10,210 nucleotides of DNA, taken from Betaproteobacteria bacterium (GTDB taxonomy: Bacteria; Pseudomonadota; Gammaproteobacteria; Burkholderiales; SG8-39). The notes under the pieces were generated by a model, which saw only the letters and a list, made by a program, of their open reading frames with translations, was not told where the DNA came from and searched no databases. Positions 1 through 6,027 of this stretch are shown piece by piece. The position numbers were made by a program, and so were the translations under genes. Position 1 is the first letter of the stretch, and every line of letters starts with the position of its first letter. The stretch spans positions 1 through 10,210 of the forward strand of contig SHXL01000091.1 in NCBI GenBank assembly GCA_009693345.1, written 5' to 3'.

Positions 1-11
1 GTTCATCTTCT

Positions 12-27
12 TGCCACGCCTGTGGCA
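12..27 (+). other. Small perfect hairpin before the first gene
   Basis: TGCCAC at 12-17 and GTGGCA at 22-27 form a 6-bp stem with the 4-base loop GCCT. It ends three bases before the AGGAGG ribosome binding site of the next gene. There is no T-tract, so it is not a good intrinsic terminator. It could be the remnant of an upstream gene's 3' end or a structure near the ribosome binding site. No gene is visible in bases 1-35, and function is unknown. Confidence 0.35.
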
Positions 28-44
28 GAGAGGAGGTGAATGAG

Positions 45-383
45 ATGAATCAAACAGAAGCATTGAACGTGGTGCGCTCGCTTGCCAACGGCGTCGATCC
101 GGAAACGGGTGAAGTGTTCGCCGCTGACAGCGTCTACCAGCGCGCGCCGGTTGTACGCGCGCTGTACGCGGCGGCGGAAGCGCTGGAGAAGTCGGAACGC
201 TTCGAGCGGCGCAAGCAGCAGCTCCCGGCCAAGACCGGCGAGCCGTGGACCGAGGACGAGGACCGCAAGCTGCTGTCGGCTTTCGACGCCGGCAGAGGAT
301 TGCCGGAGCTCGCGAGCGCCCACCAGCGCACCCAGACGGGCGTGCGCGCAAGGTTGGTGAAGTACGGCCGCCTGGCCACGTAG
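45..383 (+). CDS. Small conserved-type hypothetical protein with C-terminal Myb/SANT-like helix-turn-helix
   Basis: This is a 112-residue cytosolic protein of unknown function. I chose the ATG at 45 because AGGAGG at 31-36 lies 8 bases upstream; a GTG at 36 is in frame but overlaps that site. The N-terminal half contains LANGVDPETGEVF (residues 14-25) followed by a helix with RALYAAAEALE, a pattern I recognise from many small uncharacterised proteobacterial proteins. The C-terminal part (about residues 66-110) runs EPWTEDEDRKLLSAFDAG, then a helix and RTQTGVRARLVKYGRL. This looks like the short Trp/acidic helix-turn-helix of Myb/SANT-type or helicase-tail modules that may bind DNA. No catalytic motif is visible. 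It lies 85 bp before alaS on the same strand. The reading frame is convincing; any regulatory role is inference from the helix-turn-helix-like segment alone. Confidence 0.85.
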   Translation: MNQTEALNVVRSLANGVDPETGEVFAADSVYQRAPVVRALYAAAEALEKSERFERRKQQLPAKTGEPWTEDEDRKLLSAFDAGRGLPELASAHQRTQTGVRARLVKYGRLAT

Positions 384-398
384 TTACGGAGGTGCCAC

Positions 399-440
399 GG
401 CGTCCGGACGCCGATCGCAGGACCGGGGCGCCGAGGCGCC
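399..440 (+). other. Two GC-rich inverted repeats between the small ORF and alaS
   Basis: A perfect 14-bp palindrome, GGCGTCCGGACGCC, lies at 399-412. A second stem forms from GGCGC at 427-431 and GCGCC at 436-440 with loop CGAG. Neither is followed by a run of T, so neither is a canonical intrinsic terminator. They could slow polymerase at the end of the upstream gene or act as protein-binding sites in front of alaS. Confidence 0.4.
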
Positions 441-453
441 GCGGTGCTTCCAT

Positions 454-459
454 TAAAAT
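454..459 (+). promoter_or_regulatory. Candidate -10 element for alaS, implying a very short leader
   Basis: TAAAAT at 454-459 matches TATAAT at five of six positions and is the only AT-rich patch in the 85-bp gap. I see no convincing -35 hexamer 16-18 bases upstream. If it is used, transcription would start around 466-468, at or just before the ATG at 469. The alaS mRNA would then be leaderless or nearly so. The ribosome binding site (AGGCGG at 460-465) is weak and very close to the ATG. Confidence 0.3.
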
Positions 460-468
460 AGGCGGAAC

Positions 469-3087
469 ATGAAATCCGCCGAGATCCGCTCGAGTTTTCT
501 CGAGTACTTCAAGTCCAAGGGCCACAGTATCGTGGCTTCCAGTTCGCTCGTGCCCGCCAGCGACCCGACGCTGTTGTTCGTCAATTCGGGCATGGTGCAG
601 TTCAAGGACATTTTTCTCGGCAAGGAGAAGCGCGCCTATGTGCGCGCAACCACCTCGCAGCGTTGCGTGCGCGCGGGCGGCAAGCACAACGATCTGGAAA
701 ATGTCGGCTACACTGCGCGCCACCACACCTTCTTCGAGATGCTCGGCAACTTCAGCTTCGGCGACTATTTCAAGAAGGACGCGATCCAGTTCTCCTGGGA
801 ACTGCTGACCAAGGTGTACAAGCTGCCCGCGGAGCGGCTCTGGACCACGGTGTACGAGACCGACGACGAGGCCTACGACCTGTGGACCAAGACCATCGGC
901 GTGCCGAAGGAACGCTGCATCCGCATCGGCGACAAGCCGGGCGGCGCGAAATTCCAGTCGGACAACTTCTGGCAGATGGCCGACACCGGACCCTGCGGCC
1001 CCTGCAGCGAGATCTTCTACGACCACGGGCCGGGAATACCCGGGGGGCCGCCCGGATCGCCGGATGCCGACGCCGACCGCTACATCGAGATCTGGAATCT
1101 GGTGTTCATGCAGTTCAACCGTGACGATGCAGGGGTGATGCATCCGCTGCCCAAGCCCTCGGTGGATACCGGCATGGGCCTGGAGCGCATCGCGGCAGTG
1201 CTGCAGCAGGTCCACTCCAACTATGAGATCGATCTTTTCCAGGAGCTGATCAAGGCGGCGGCGCGTGAAACGCAGCAGAAGCAGCAGAAGAATCCGTCGC
1301 TGAACGTGATCGCCGACCATATCCGCGCCTGCGCGTTCCTCATCGTGGACGGCGTGATTCCCGGCAACGAGGGCCGCGGCTACGTGCTGCGCCGGATCGT
1401 CCGGCGCGCCATCCGCCACGGCTACAAGCTCGGCCAGAAGCAGCCGTTCTTCCATCGCCTGATTCCGGATCTGGACCGGGCGATGGGCGACGCCTATCCC
1501 GAACTCAGGGGCGCCGCAAAGCGTGTGGCGGAGGTCCTGAAGCAGGAGGAGGAACGCTTCGCCGAAACGCTGGAGCACGGCATGGGCGTGCTCGAGGGAT
1601 CGCTCGCCTCGGGCGAAAAGCTGCTCGACGGCGAGACCATCTTCAAGCTCTACGACACTTTCGGCTTCCCGGTTGATCTCACCGCCGACATCTGCCGCGA
1701 ACGCGGCGTGAACCTGGACCTGGCAGGATTCGAAGCCGCGATGAGCCAGCAGCGCGAGCGCGCCCGCGCGGCGAGCCGTTTCACGTCCACTGCCGGGCTC
1801 GACTATTCCGGCGGCAAGACCGAATTCCGCGGCTACGACACGCTCAGCCTGGCGGCAAAGGTCGTCGCGCTTTACCGCGAGGGTTCTCCGGCCGAGTCGT
1901 TGAAAGCCGGCGAGGCCGGCGTCGCGGTCCTCGACCAGACACCGTTCTACGCCGAATCGGGCGGGCAGGTTGGCGACCAGGGCGATCTCGTCGCATCTGC
2001 CGGCACGTTCTCGGTCTTCGACACGCAAAAGATCCAGCCCGATGTCTTCGGCCACCATGGCACGCTCAGGACCGGCGTGTTGAAGCTCGGCGACAAGGTC
2101 GAGGCGCGCGTGGATGTGGGGCGGCGCAGCCGGACCATGCGCAATCATTCGGTTACGCACCTCATGCACAAGGCGCTGCGCGAGGTGCTGGGTCCGCACG
2201 TGCAGCAGAAGGGTTCGCTGGTGGATGCGGACAAGACGCGCTTTGACTTCGCTCACGACAAGCCGATGAGCGACGAGGAAATCCGTCAGGTCGAGCTTCG
2301 GGTCAACGACGGGATCATGAAGAACACAGCCACGCGAGCCCAGGTCATGCCGATCGAGGAGGCGAAGAAGTCGGGTGCCGTGATGCTCTTCGGCGAGAAG
2401 TACGGCGATGAAGTCCGCGTGCTCGACATCGGCTCCTCCCGGGAATTCTGTGGCGGGACGCACGTCGAGCGCACCGGGGACATCGGCGTTTTCAAGCTGT
2501 ATTCCGAGGGCGGGGTAGCGGCGGGCATCCGTCGGGTGGAGGCGACCACAGGCGGAAATGCCCTCGCGATGATGAATAATCAGCTTCAGGAATTCCTCGA
2601 AGTGGCGAAGCAGGTCCGTGCGCAACCGGGCGCGGGAATGGTGGAGAAGGCAGTGCAGGGGCTGCTCGACGAGAGAAGAACGCTCGAAAAGGAACTGGCG
2701 CGGCTGCGATCTAAGCTAGCGATGGGGCAGGGTCAGGATATCGCTTCGCAGGCGGTCGACGTAAAAGGCTCGAAGGTGCTCGCGGCGACGATCGAAGCGG
2801 CGGACGCGAAGACGCTGCGCGAAACCATGGACAAGCTGAAGGATAAGCTGAAGAGTGCGGCCATCGTGCTCGGCGCGGTGAGCGACGGCAAGGTGTCGCT
2901 GATCGCGGGCGTCACCGCCGACCTGACCGGCAAGGTCAAGGCCGGAGAGCTGGTCAATTTCGTCGCGCAGCAGGTCGGCGGCAAGGGCGGCGGGCGCCCG
3001 GACATGGCGCAGGCGGGCGGCACCGAGCCAGCGAAGCTGGCAGCGGCGCTGCAGTCGGTCAAGGGCTGGGTTGAGCAGAGAATGTAG
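469..3087 (+). CDS. alaS: Alanine--tRNA ligase (AlaRS)
   Basis: This cytosolic class II aminoacyl-tRNA synthetase charges tRNA-Ala with alanine using ATP. The 872 residues are full length (E. coli AlaRS is 876). The N-terminal catalytic core includes RHHTFFEMLGNFSFGDYFK (residues 85-102) and the motif 3 segment DTGMGLER (233-240). The tRNA-recognition region follows, with RGYVLRRIVRRAIRHGYKLG at about 303-322. The editing domain carries the zinc and catalytic ligands HSVTH (H560, H564) and CGGTH (C661, H665), so removal of mischarged Ser/Gly should be intact. A coiled region (about 715-755) leads to the C-terminal DHHA1 domain with GGKGGGRPDMAQAGG (837-851). The ATG at 469 gives the expected MKSAEIRSSFLEYF start. 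The next gene begins 12 bases after its stop and may be co-transcribed. Confidence 0.99.
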   Translation: MKSAEIRSSFLEYFKSKGHSIVASSSLVPASDPTLLFVNSGMVQFKDIFLGKEKRAYVRATTSQRCVRAGGKHNDLENVGYTARHHTFFEMLGNFSFGDYFKKDAIQFSWELLTKVYKLPAERLWTTVYETDDEAYDLWTKTIGVPKERCIRIGDKPGGAKFQSDNFWQMADTGPCGPCSEIFYDHGPGIPGGPPGSPDADADRYIEIWNLVFMQFNRDDAGVMHPLPKPSVDTGMGLERIAAVLQQVHSNYEIDLFQELIKAAARETQQKQQKNPSLNVIADHIRACAFLIVDGVIPGNEGRGYVLRRIVRRAIRHGYKLGQKQPFFHRLIPDLDRAMGDAYPELRGAAKRVAEVLKQEEERFAETLEHGMGVLEGSLASGEKLLDGETIFKLYDTFGFPVDLTADICRERGVNLDLAGFEAAMSQQRERARAASRFTSTAGLDYSGGKTEFRGYDTLSLAAKVVALYREGSPAESLKAGEAGVAVLDQTPFYAESGGQVGDQGDLVASAGTFSVFDTQKIQPDVFGHHGTLRTGVLKLGDKVEARVDVGRRSRTMRNHSVTHLMHKALREVLGPHVQQKGSLVDADKTRFDFAHDKPMSDEEIRQVELRVNDGIMKNTATRAQVMPIEEAKKSGAVMLFGEKYGDEVRVLDIGSSREFCGGTHVERTGDIGVFKLYSEGGVAAGIRRVEATTGGNALAMMNNQLQEFLEVAKQVRAQPGAGMVEKAVQGLLDERRTLEKELARLRSKLAMGQGQDIASQAVDVKGSKVLAATIEAADAKTLRETMDKLKDKLKSAAIVLGAVSDGKVSLIAGVTADLTGKVKAGELVNFVAQQVGGKGGGRPDMAQAGGTEPAKLAAALQSVKGWVEQRM
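489..504 (+). other. Perfect inverted repeat just inside alaS
   Basis: CTCGAG-TTTT-CTCGAG lies 20 bases after the alaS start codon, within codons 7-12. It is a perfect 6-bp stem with a 4-base loop. E. coli AlaRS is known to bind a palindrome near its own transcription start and repress itself. Whether this repeat has such a role is speculation, since the codons for Ser-Ser-Phe-Leu-Glu could produce it by chance. Confidence 0.3.
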
Positions 3088-3099
3088 GTTCCTCCCGGA

Positions 3100-3600
3100 A
3101 TGACGCCGATTGGCGCCCTCGAAGCGTCGGCGATCGGCGTCGCGCTGCGGGATGTGTCCTGGCTGTTTGCGGCGGTCAAGGCTGTTCACCTCGCCGGTAT
3201 CGCGATGCTGGTGGGCTCGATCGCGGTGCTCGACCTGCGCCTGCTCGGATTGCGGCGTTCAGTTCCCGTGCGCCGGCTGGCGGGGCGCATTCTGCCGTGG
3301 ACGGCCGCGAGTTTTTGCCTGATCGTGCCCAGCGGCCTGGCAATGTTCGTCGCCAACGCGGGCGAGTTGATCGCCAGCCCCGTGTTCGCGGTGAAAATCT
3401 GCCTGATCCTTCTGGCCGGCGCCAACGCGGGACTTTTCCATGCCGGGGTATTCCGGCGCGCGGCCCGGTGGGACGCGGATGTCATGCCGCCCATCGCGGC
3501 GCGCACGGCCCGCCGCGGTATCTCTCGTGCTTTGGGTTTCAGTGATCGACTGCGGGCGATCGCTGGCCCAGGTCTAGCAATACGCTCGCCCGTTGGTTAG
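3100..3600 (+). CDS. Small inner-membrane protein resembling DUF6644, C-terminus probably frameshifted
   Basis: The open frame encodes 166 residues. About residues 18-140 look like a small helical membrane protein: a first hydrophobic helix (WLFAAVKAVHLAGIAMLVGS), then DLRLLGLRR, a second helix (PWTAASFCLIVPSGLAMFV) and a third (SPVFAVKICLILLAGANAGLF). This order resembles the uncharacterised DUF6644 group. After about residue 138 the frame gives an arginine-rich, non-membrane tail. The +1 frame instead reads VSLVLWVSVIDCGRSLAQV from 3518 to a TAG at 3575-3577, a good fourth membrane helix of the kind expected in this family. A 1-nt indel around 3499-3517 is therefore likely, either a true mutation or a sequence error. 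As written, its 3' end overlaps the convergent ATPase gene by 4 bp; the shifted frame would end 19 bp before it. The ATG lies 12 bp after alaS. Function is unknown. Confidence 0.75.
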   Translation: MTPIGALEASAIGVALRDVSWLFAAVKAVHLAGIAMLVGSIAVLDLRLLGLRRSVPVRRLAGRILPWTAASFCLIVPSGLAMFVANAGELIASPVFAVKICLILLAGANAGLFHAGVFRRAARWDADVMPPIAARTARRGISRALGFSDRLRAIAGPGLAIRSPVG

Positions 3601-4586
3601 AAACCGATCCTGGATTTCCGGCCGCCGCGCTGGATGTCCACGTCTTCGGGCGCCAATTCGTCCCGTCCCGCCACCTTGGCATTGCCGAAAGCCGCTTGCA
3701 CCGCGCGCCGCATTTCGCGCGGCGTGAGGAGGGCGAGTTTTTCCACGACGCTGCCTGAAGGCGCCTCCGGAAAGCGCCGGCCCCAGTCGTGCGACTCGCG
3801 GATCTCGCGGTACAGCGAGCGCGCGATGCGGGCCGATCCCGCCGCATCGGGCGGCTCGATCTCGTACACGTTCATGCGATTGAGCAGCGGCTCCGGGATG
3901 CGCGAAGCATCGTTCGCGGTCGCGAACCAGACCGCGCCCGAGGCGTCGATCGGGATTTCCGCGAACTCGTCGGTGAAGCGCATCGCGGTCTGCGTCTCGA
4001 GCAGTTCGTAGAGCGCGCCCAGCGGGTCGTACTGGCCGTCGGCGCTCGCCTTGTCGAGTTCGTCCACCACCACCACCGGATTGGCGTAGTCGCCGTTGAG
4101 GAAGGTCTCGAAGACCTTGCCGGGCTTGGCGTTCTTCCATTGGGAGGACGCGCCCGACAGCACCCAGCCCGCGGTGAGCGAGCTCATGGGAACGAAGCCG
4201 TAGCCGGTGCCGAGCATCCGGGAAACGCGCCGCGCGAAGTGGGTCTTGCCGATGCCGGGGCCGCCCAGCAACAGGATCGGCGGCAGCTCGACGTCGTCCT
4301 TCGAGTCAATGCACAGTGCTAGCTGGCGGCGGATGTGTTCCAGTACCTCGCCAAAATTCGGCAATTCGTCGAACAGATCCTGCATTCCCGGCAGTCCGGA
4401 GGGTTTGACCGCGAAGCGCTGGCCGCCCAGGCGCAGCATTTTCTCGTAGAGCGCGCGCAGTGCTTCGTTGGAGGATTGCGGCAGCTCCTGCAGGGCTTTC
4501 TCCACCGCCGCAGTGTCGTAGACATCCTTGAATCCGGCGACTGGAATCGTCGGCGAGGGGACGGGAAGCGAGACGTTTGAGGACAC
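3597..4586 (-). CDS. AAA+ ATPase of Lon/MoxR-like type without protease domain
   Basis: This 329-residue cytosolic protein has a single AAA+ module: Walker A GGPGIGKT (108-115), Walker B VVVVDELDK (171-179), sensor 1 asparagine in FATAND (N225), an arginine-finger candidate in PLLNR (R237) and a sensor 2 arginine in LTPREMRR (R290). The core most resembles the ATPase domain of Lon. However, the protein ends about 35 residues after sensor 2, so the Lon Ser-Lys protease domain and its long N-terminal domain are both absent. It is therefore more likely a remodelling or chaperone-type ATPase than a protease, and the substrate is unknown. The start is GTG, supported by AGGAGG (complement of 4592-4597) five bases upstream. 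No partner gene such as a VWA-domain protein is adjacent. It is divergent from aroG and converges on the DUF6644-like gene. Confidence 0.93.
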   Translation of the reverse strand: MSSNVSLPVPSPTIPVAGFKDVYDTAAVEKALQELPQSSNEALRALYEKMLRLGGQRFAVKPSGLPGMQDLFDELPNFGEVLEHIRRQLALCIDSKDDVELPPILLLGGPGIGKTHFARRVSRMLGTGYGFVPMSSLTAGWVLSGASSQWKNAKPGKVFETFLNGDYANPVVVVDELDKASADGQYDPLGALYELLETQTAMRFTDEFAEIPIDASGAVWFATANDASRIPEPLLNRMNVYEIEPPDAAGSARIARSLYREIRESHDWGRRFPEAPSGSVVEKLALLTPREMRRAVQAAFGNAKVAGRDELAPEDVDIQRGGRKSRIGF

Positions 4587-4611
4587 TGCTACCTCCTAAC
4601 GTTCTTGTTGT

Positions 4612-4640
4612 CTGTCATTTCCGCAGTGAAAAAATAGCAT
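4612..4640 (+). promoter_or_regulatory. Weak candidate promoter for the aroG leader transcript
   Basis: CTGTCA (4612-4617) and TAGCAT (4635-4640) are spaced 17 bases apart, each matching four of six consensus positions. Initiation near 4647 would give a leader RNA of about 215 bases up to the terminator. The site overlaps the divergent ATPase promoter candidate, so the two could compete for polymerase. Other start sites before 4723 are possible. Confidence 0.25.
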
Positions 4641-4659
4641 GACGCCATTCAGGTAGCAA
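4631..4659 (-). promoter_or_regulatory. Candidate sigma70 promoter for the AAA+ ATPase gene
   Basis: On the minus strand, TTGCTA (complement of 4654-4659) and TATTTT (complement of 4631-4636) are separated by exactly 17 bases. Each matches the consensus at four of six positions. Transcription would begin near 4624, giving a leader of about 38 bases that contains the AGGAGG site before the GTG start. Position and spacing are good; the hexamers are only moderate. Confidence 0.4.
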
Positions 4660-4722
4660 ATAGCGGCACTGGCAGTGCGCCGCCGGGAGTGCCAATCGCC
4701 ATTTGCCTTTGTCCTGGGGTTC

Positions 4723-4803
4723 ATGCTTCAATGGGCCATGCATTGCAGGTTCTTCGGCTATTTTTTCCGCTTCCCGCGCCCTCTGGCGGAGGGGAACGGC
4801 TAG
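4723..4803 (+). CDS. Phe/Tyr-rich leader peptide of the aroG attenuator
   Basis: This short ORF has 26 codons from the ATG at 4723, or 21 codons from the in-frame ATG at 4738, and stops at TAG 4801-4803. Codons at 4750-4773 read FFGYFFRF: five Phe and one Tyr in eight codons, with a Trp codon at 4732. The peptide itself is probably unimportant. The codon run acts as a sensor, because a ribosome short of charged tRNA-Phe (or tRNA-Tyr) would stall on it. The stall site lies at the 5' arm of the pause hairpin (4767-4799). The E. coli pheA leader uses the same device, with a run of Phe codons followed by alternative hairpins. The weak point is the ribosome binding site: only GGGGT at 4716-4720, very close to the first ATG. 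Its position before the antiterminator and terminator of aroG makes chance unlikely. Confidence 0.8.
   Translation: MLQWAMHCRFFGYFFRFPRPLAEGNG
4767..4799 (+). promoter_or_regulatory. Attenuator pause hairpin (1:2 stem)
   Basis: The 5' arm 4767-4780 and 3' arm 4785-4799 form an interrupted 12-bp stem. CCG 4767-4769 pairs with CGG 4797-4799, TTCCC 4771-4775 with GGGAA 4792-4796, and CGCC 4777-4780 with GGCG 4785-4788, around the loop CTCT. The 5' arm overlaps the last Phe codons of the leader ORF, so a stalled ribosome would prevent it. When formed, it holds most of the antiterminator strand 4781-4789 and so allows the terminator to fold. Confidence 0.65.
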
Positions 4804-4837
4804 CCGCGCAACCAGCGACACCGACAAACCGCCAGAG
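4781..4837 (+). promoter_or_regulatory. Attenuator antiterminator (2:3 pairing)
   Basis: CTCTGGCGG at 4781-4789 is the exact reverse complement of CCGCCAGAG at 4829-4837, a perfect 9-bp GC-rich pairing. It uses the 5' arm of the terminator stem, so the two structures exclude each other. Strand 2 (CTGGCGG, 4783-4789) is an exact copy of the terminator's 3' arm segment at 4847-4853, as the alternative-pairing model requires. It would form when a ribosome stalls on the Phe/Tyr codons and frees strand 2. Confidence 0.75.
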
Positions 4838-4860
4838 CAGAAATGCCTGGCGGTTTTTTT
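4826..4860 (+). terminator. Rho-independent terminator of the aroG attenuator (3:4 stem)
   Basis: AAACCGCCAG (4826-4835) pairs perfectly with CTGGCGGTTT (4847-4856). After a single bulged A at 4836, GCA (4837-4839) pairs with TGC (4844-4846) around a GAAA tetraloop. Seven T residues (4854-4860) follow, so this is a strong intrinsic terminator. It lies upstream of aroG on the same strand, after the leader ORF and not after any full-length + strand gene, so its natural role is to stop aroG transcription conditionally. Confidence 0.92.
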
Positions 4861-4897
4861 ATGGGGTTTTGTGCACACGATTACCTGAGGCTCCACT

Positions 4898-6010
4898 ATG
4901 ACCACGCCCACTGATTCCTTTCTCGGCCCCGTCCCCGCGGACAAGACCTCGCTTACCGACGACGAGCGCATCGAGAACATCGTCCCGCTGCCGCCGCCGG
5001 AGCACCTGATCCGCTTCTTCCCGATCCAGGGCACGCCGGTGGAGAAGCTGATCTCCGACACGCGCCGCCGCCTGCGCGAAATCGTGCACGGCAAGTCCGA
5101 TCGGCTGCTGGTGATCATCGGGCCCTGCTCGATCCACGACCCGGCCGCTGCCGTCGCATATGCGGAAAAGCTGTGCGCGGAAAGGAAAAAGCATTCAGGC
5201 GAGCTGGAGGTGGTGATGCGGGTGTATTTCGAGAAGCCGCGCACCACGGTAGGCTGGAAGGGGCTGATCAACGACCCGTACCTGAACGGCAGCTTCCGCA
5301 TCAACGAAGGCCTGCGCATCGCACGCGACCTGCTGGTGCGCATCAACAAATTGGGCGTGCCCGCGGGCTGCGAGTTCCTCGACGTCATCTCGCCGCAGTA
5401 CATCGGCGACCTGGTGTCCTGGGGCGCGATCGGTGCGCGCACCACCGAATCGCAGGTGCACCGCGAGCTGTCCTCGGGATTGTCCGCGCCGGTGGGCTTC
5501 AAGAACGGCACCGACGGCAACGTGCGCATCGCCGTGGACGCGATCCTCGCTGCGCGCCAGAAGCACCACTTCCTTTCGGTGCACAAGAGCGGCCAGGTAT
5601 CGATCGTCGAAACGCGCGGCAACGACGATTGCCACATCATCCTGCGGGGCGGCAAGACCCCGAACTACGATGCCGCCAGCGTCAAGGCGGCCTGCGAAGA
5701 GCTGGCAAAAGCTAAGCTCGACTGCCGCCTGATGATCGATTTCTCGCACGCCAACGCGGCCAAACAGTACAAACGCCAGCTGGACGTGGCGCGCGATGTC
5801 GGCGGGCAGATCGCCGCCGGCTCGCGCTGCATCGTGGGGGCGATGGTGGAATCGCACCTGGTGGAGGGAAAGCAGGATCTCATCGCGGGCAAGTCCCTGG
5901 TCTTCGGCCAGAGCATCACCGATGCCTGCATCGGCTGGGAAGACTCGATCGAGCTCCTCGACACCCTCGCCGCCGCGGTGAAGGCGCGCCGAAAGAAGGG
6001 TAAGCGCTGA
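4898..6010 (+). CDS. aroG: 3-deoxy-7-phosphoheptulonate (DAHP) synthase, class I
   Basis: This enzyme condenses phosphoenolpyruvate with erythrose 4-phosphate to DAHP, the committed first step of the shikimate pathway to Phe, Tyr and Trp. The 370 residues align with the E. coli AroG/AroF/AroH family with an offset of 16. All residues I recall as active-site in AroG are present: C77 and D342, H284 and E318 as metal ligands, R181, K113, K202 and R250 for substrates. Motifs are GPCSIHD (75-81), RVYFEKPRTTVGWKGL (108-123), GARTTESQVHRE (179-190), PVGFKNGTDGN (198-208), DFSHAN (281-286) and SITDACIGWED (339-349). The Ser equivalent to Phe-inhibition residue S180 of AroG is present (S196), which is compatible with feedback inhibition but does not settle which amino acid inhibits. 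GAGG (4887-4890) is seven bases before the ATG. Transcription is probably controlled by the leader-peptide attenuator immediately upstream. The symbol aroG is used for the family; the isozyme type is not proven. Confidence 0.97.
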   Translation: MTTPTDSFLGPVPADKTSLTDDERIENIVPLPPPEHLIRFFPIQGTPVEKLISDTRRRLREIVHGKSDRLLVIIGPCSIHDPAAAVAYAEKLCAERKKHSGELEVVMRVYFEKPRTTVGWKGLINDPYLNGSFRINEGLRIARDLLVRINKLGVPAGCEFLDVISPQYIGDLVSWGAIGARTTESQVHRELSSGLSAPVGFKNGTDGNVRIAVDAILAARQKHHFLSVHKSGQVSIVETRGNDDCHIILRGGKTPNYDAASVKAACEELAKAKLDCRLMIDFSHANAAKQYKRQLDVARDVGGQIAAGSRCIVGAMVESHLVEGKQDLIAGKSLVFGQSITDACIGWEDSIELLDTLAAAVKARRKKGKR

Positions 6011-6027
6011 GCTCTTCGCTGCCGCTC

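Noticed and set aside
384..468. T-box riboswitch or attenuator in front of alaS
   Set aside because: The gap is only 85 bases, with no T-box consensus, no T-tract terminator and no leader ORF. The inverted repeats alone do not make such an element.
3499..3577. Programmed ribosomal frameshift in the small membrane protein gene
   Set aside because: I see no slippery heptamer followed by a strong downstream structure or stop. A simple indel or sequence error in a GC-only stretch is the plainer explanation.
3574..4140. 188-codon second frame on the minus strand inside the ATPase gene
   Set aside because: It overlaps the Walker B and sensor regions of the true frame and encodes Arg/Gly-rich sequence with no domain.
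4665..4693. Short inverted repeats (GCACT/AGTGC and GGCACT/AGTGCC) upstream of the leader ORF
   Set aside because: The stems are five to six bases and overlap each other. They could be an operator half-site pair, but I recognise no regulator motif and short GC-rich repeats are frequent here.
4689..4901. 70-codon open frame on the + strand through the aroG upstream region
   Set aside because: It reads through the terminator hairpin and T-tract and overlaps the aroG start. It has no good ribosome binding site and no family-like protein pattern. The short Phe-rich frame next to it explains the region better.
4615..5655. 346-codon minus-strand open frame
   Set aside because: It is antisense to aroG and the attenuator. 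Its translation is low-complexity Ser/Arg-rich without domains, as expected opposite a GC-rich gene.
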